Assembly (NCBI GenBank): GCA_022843225.1
Contig: JALHOC010000002.1
Coordinates: forward strand, 120,901-184,900
Origin: Hyphomonadaceae bacterium
GTDB taxonomy: Bacteria > Pseudomonadota > Alphaproteobacteria > Caulobacterales > Aquidulcibacteraceae
Length of the DNA: 64,000 bases
Direction of reading: 5' to 3'
The notes under the pieces were generated by a model. The model was not told where the DNA came from and ran no database searches. It saw only the letters and a list, made by a program, of their open reading frames with translations. Positions 63,031-64,000 of the stretch are shown here, piece by piece. The translations under genes and the position numbers were made by a program. Position 1 is the first letter of the stretch. Each line of letters opens with the position of its first letter.

Positions 63031-63585
63031 ATGTTCAATCTGCGATTCATCGACCGGCCGTCGCCGAACTACGATCCGCGCGCGCGCGCGATTGATCTGG
63101 TCGTGTTGCATTACACGGGCATGCAAAGCGCCGACATCGCGCTGAAGCGTTTGACCGATCCCGCGCCTCTGGCCGGCAATTATCCCGGCCCCTGGCAGGA
63201 CAAGGACATCGATCCGATGACGGTGCTTGGCCGCGTATCGGCGCATTATGTGGTCGATGAAGTTGGCAACATTTATCGTCTCGTGGCTGAGGCGCACCGA
63301 GCCTGGCACGCGGGCGTGTCCAGCTGGGAAGGCGATCCCGACACCAATGGGCGCTCCATAGGCATCGAGCTTGTCAATGGCGGGCATGATTTTGGGCTGC
63401 CAGATTTCCCGGAGGATCAGATCAACGCTCTCATTCATTTGTTGCGCCACATTCTCGCGCGCCATGAACTCGATGCGTCACGTGTCGTCGGCCATTCCGA
63501 TGTCGCGCCGGGCAGGAAACTCGATCCAGGGGAGAAGTTCCCGTGGGTGCGGCTGGCTGAGTTCGGCGTGGCGTTGCCGCGCTGA
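63031..63585 (+). CDS. AmpD-type N-acetylmuramoyl-L-alanine amidase
   Basis: A 184-residue amidase 2 domain: VVLHYTGM (first zinc His), RAWHAGVSSWEG (middle), SIGIELVNGGH (catalytic Glu), and RVVGHSDVAPGRKLDPGEKFPW with the last zinc His and Asp. It splits the lactyl bond between muramic acid and L-alanine in cell-wall recycling. No signal peptide, so the cytoplasmic AmpD-like role is likely. It ends 15 bases before rnpB. Confidence 0.93.
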   Translation: MFNLRFIDRPSPNYDPRARAIDLVVLHYTGMQSADIALKRLTDPAPLAGNYPGPWQDKDIDPMTVLGRVSAHYVVDEVGNIYRLVAEAHRAWHAGVSSWEGDPDTNGRSIGIELVNGGHDFGLPDFPEDQINALIHLLRHILARHELDASRVVGHSDVAPGRKLDPGEKFPWVRLAEFGVALPR

Positions 63586-63599
63586 GTATTCTACACTGC

Positions 63600-64000
63600 A
63601 GGCGCCAGTCGGCCGGACGGCCGCGGGCGCAAACTGGAAACGGTGCGTTCGAGGAAAGTCCGGGCTCCACGCGGATACGGCGGCGGGTAACGCCCGCCGG
63701 AAGCAATTCTAGGGATAGCGCCACAGAGAACAGACCGCCGATGGCTCACGCAAGTGCGCACAGGCAAGGCTGAAACGGTGGGGTAAGAGCCCACCGCGCC
63801 GACCGTAAGGAAGGCGGCACGGCAAGCCCCGCCGGGAGCAAGACCGAATAGGAGTGCAGCGGCGTCGCAAGACGTGCGAGCCCGTCCGTGGGCGCGTGCT
63901 CGGGTAGGTCGCGAGAACCGCGCAGCAATGTGCGGTCCAGAGGAATGGTCGTCGCCTGAGCTACGATTCAGGCACAGAACCCGGCTTATAGGCCGACTGG
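63600..64000 (+). ncRNA. rnpB: RNase P RNA, class A
   Basis: About 400 nt with all class A landmarks: P1 5' arm CCAGTCGGCC at 63605-63614 pairing exactly with GGCCGACTGG at 63991-64000; GAGGAAAGTCCGGGCTCC (63651-63668); AGAGAACAGACC; GGTAAGAGCCCACC; AGAGGAATGGTCG; and ACAGAACCCGGCTTAT near the 3' end. A TATTCT at 63587-63592 could be its -10 box. The P1 helix closes at the last base of the window, so the RNA is essentially complete, though its exact 3' end may lie just outside. Confidence 0.97.

Overview
The window looks like chromosomal DNA of a GC-rich alphaproteobacterium, most likely of the Caulobacterales/Hyphomonadaceae type. The evidence is the cell-cycle proteins GcrA (56738-57244), an RcdA/DUF1465 protein (10087-10608) and a TrcR/DUF1013 protein (6895-7527), an aa3 oxidase operon in the alphaproteobacterial gene order, a complete Cpa/Tad pilus locus, DUF1192/DUF465/DUF983 small proteins, and an alphaproteobacterial class A RNase P RNA at the right edge. 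Genus-level assignment is not possible from the sequence alone. I see no prophage, insertion sequence, CRISPR array, tRNA or rRNA; the window is dense, mostly core genome.

Layout. 1-12.1 kb: a truncated glycosyltransferase, HlyIII-like membrane protein, DUF4197 protein, alpha/beta hydrolase, a Zur-like regulator coupled to a thioesterase, a GIY-YIG-like protein, an LpxR-type outer-membrane barrel, two DUF465 proteins, TrcR, an OmpA-like protein, a quinone oxidoreductase, DUF1192-RcdA-ceramidase, ribosomal protein L31 and DUF3052. 12.1-16.8 kb (minus strand): TonB-dependent receptor, a 27-residue Lys/Ala peptide, TldD and a TPR protein. 16.9-24.9 kb: cytochrome c oxidase operon ctaC-ctaD-ctaB-coxF-ctaG-ctaE-DUF983-SURF1 followed by an M16 peptidase and an acetyltransferase. 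24.9-28.1 kb: MaoC hydratase, acyl-CoA ligase, an unknown exported protein; then about 520 bases with no convincing gene and many perfect palindromes. 28.7-32.1 kb: kdsB, a membrane-anchored cytochrome c, MarR regulator, leucyl aminopeptidase.

32.1-43.8 kb is the Tad (Flp) pilus locus: tadD-like lipoprotein facing the minus-strand operon cpaA-cpaB-cpaC-cpaD-cpaE-cpaF-tadB-tadC, the pilin gene pilA with its own terminator, and a divergent arm holding a stand-alone CpaC-type N-terminal domain and two TadE-like pseudopilins. 43.9-47.2 kb: AMP nucleosidase, a tyrosine phosphatase, ribonucleotide reductase beta. 47.5-53.4 kb: an unknown exported protein overlapping hslO, then a partner-switching pair (STAS protein plus a kinase/cNMP/PP2C fusion) lying between hslO and argF-argD. 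53.5-64 kb: two hydrolases, an ABC-2 permease, gcrA, two tandem small exported barrel-like paralogues, an acetyltransferase, two tandem CHAP-domain proteins, a voltage-gated channel with an Asp in its filter, a TerB/J-domain protein, an AmpD-type amidase and rnpB.

Most genes are well-known families. The least explained items are the triple-fusion phosphatase with its STAS partner, the 27-residue basic peptide gene, the palindrome-rich gene-free stretch at 28.2-28.7 kb, the channel with an Asp filter, and the tandem LpxR-like half-barrel proteins. I did not find a clearly novel multi-gene system.
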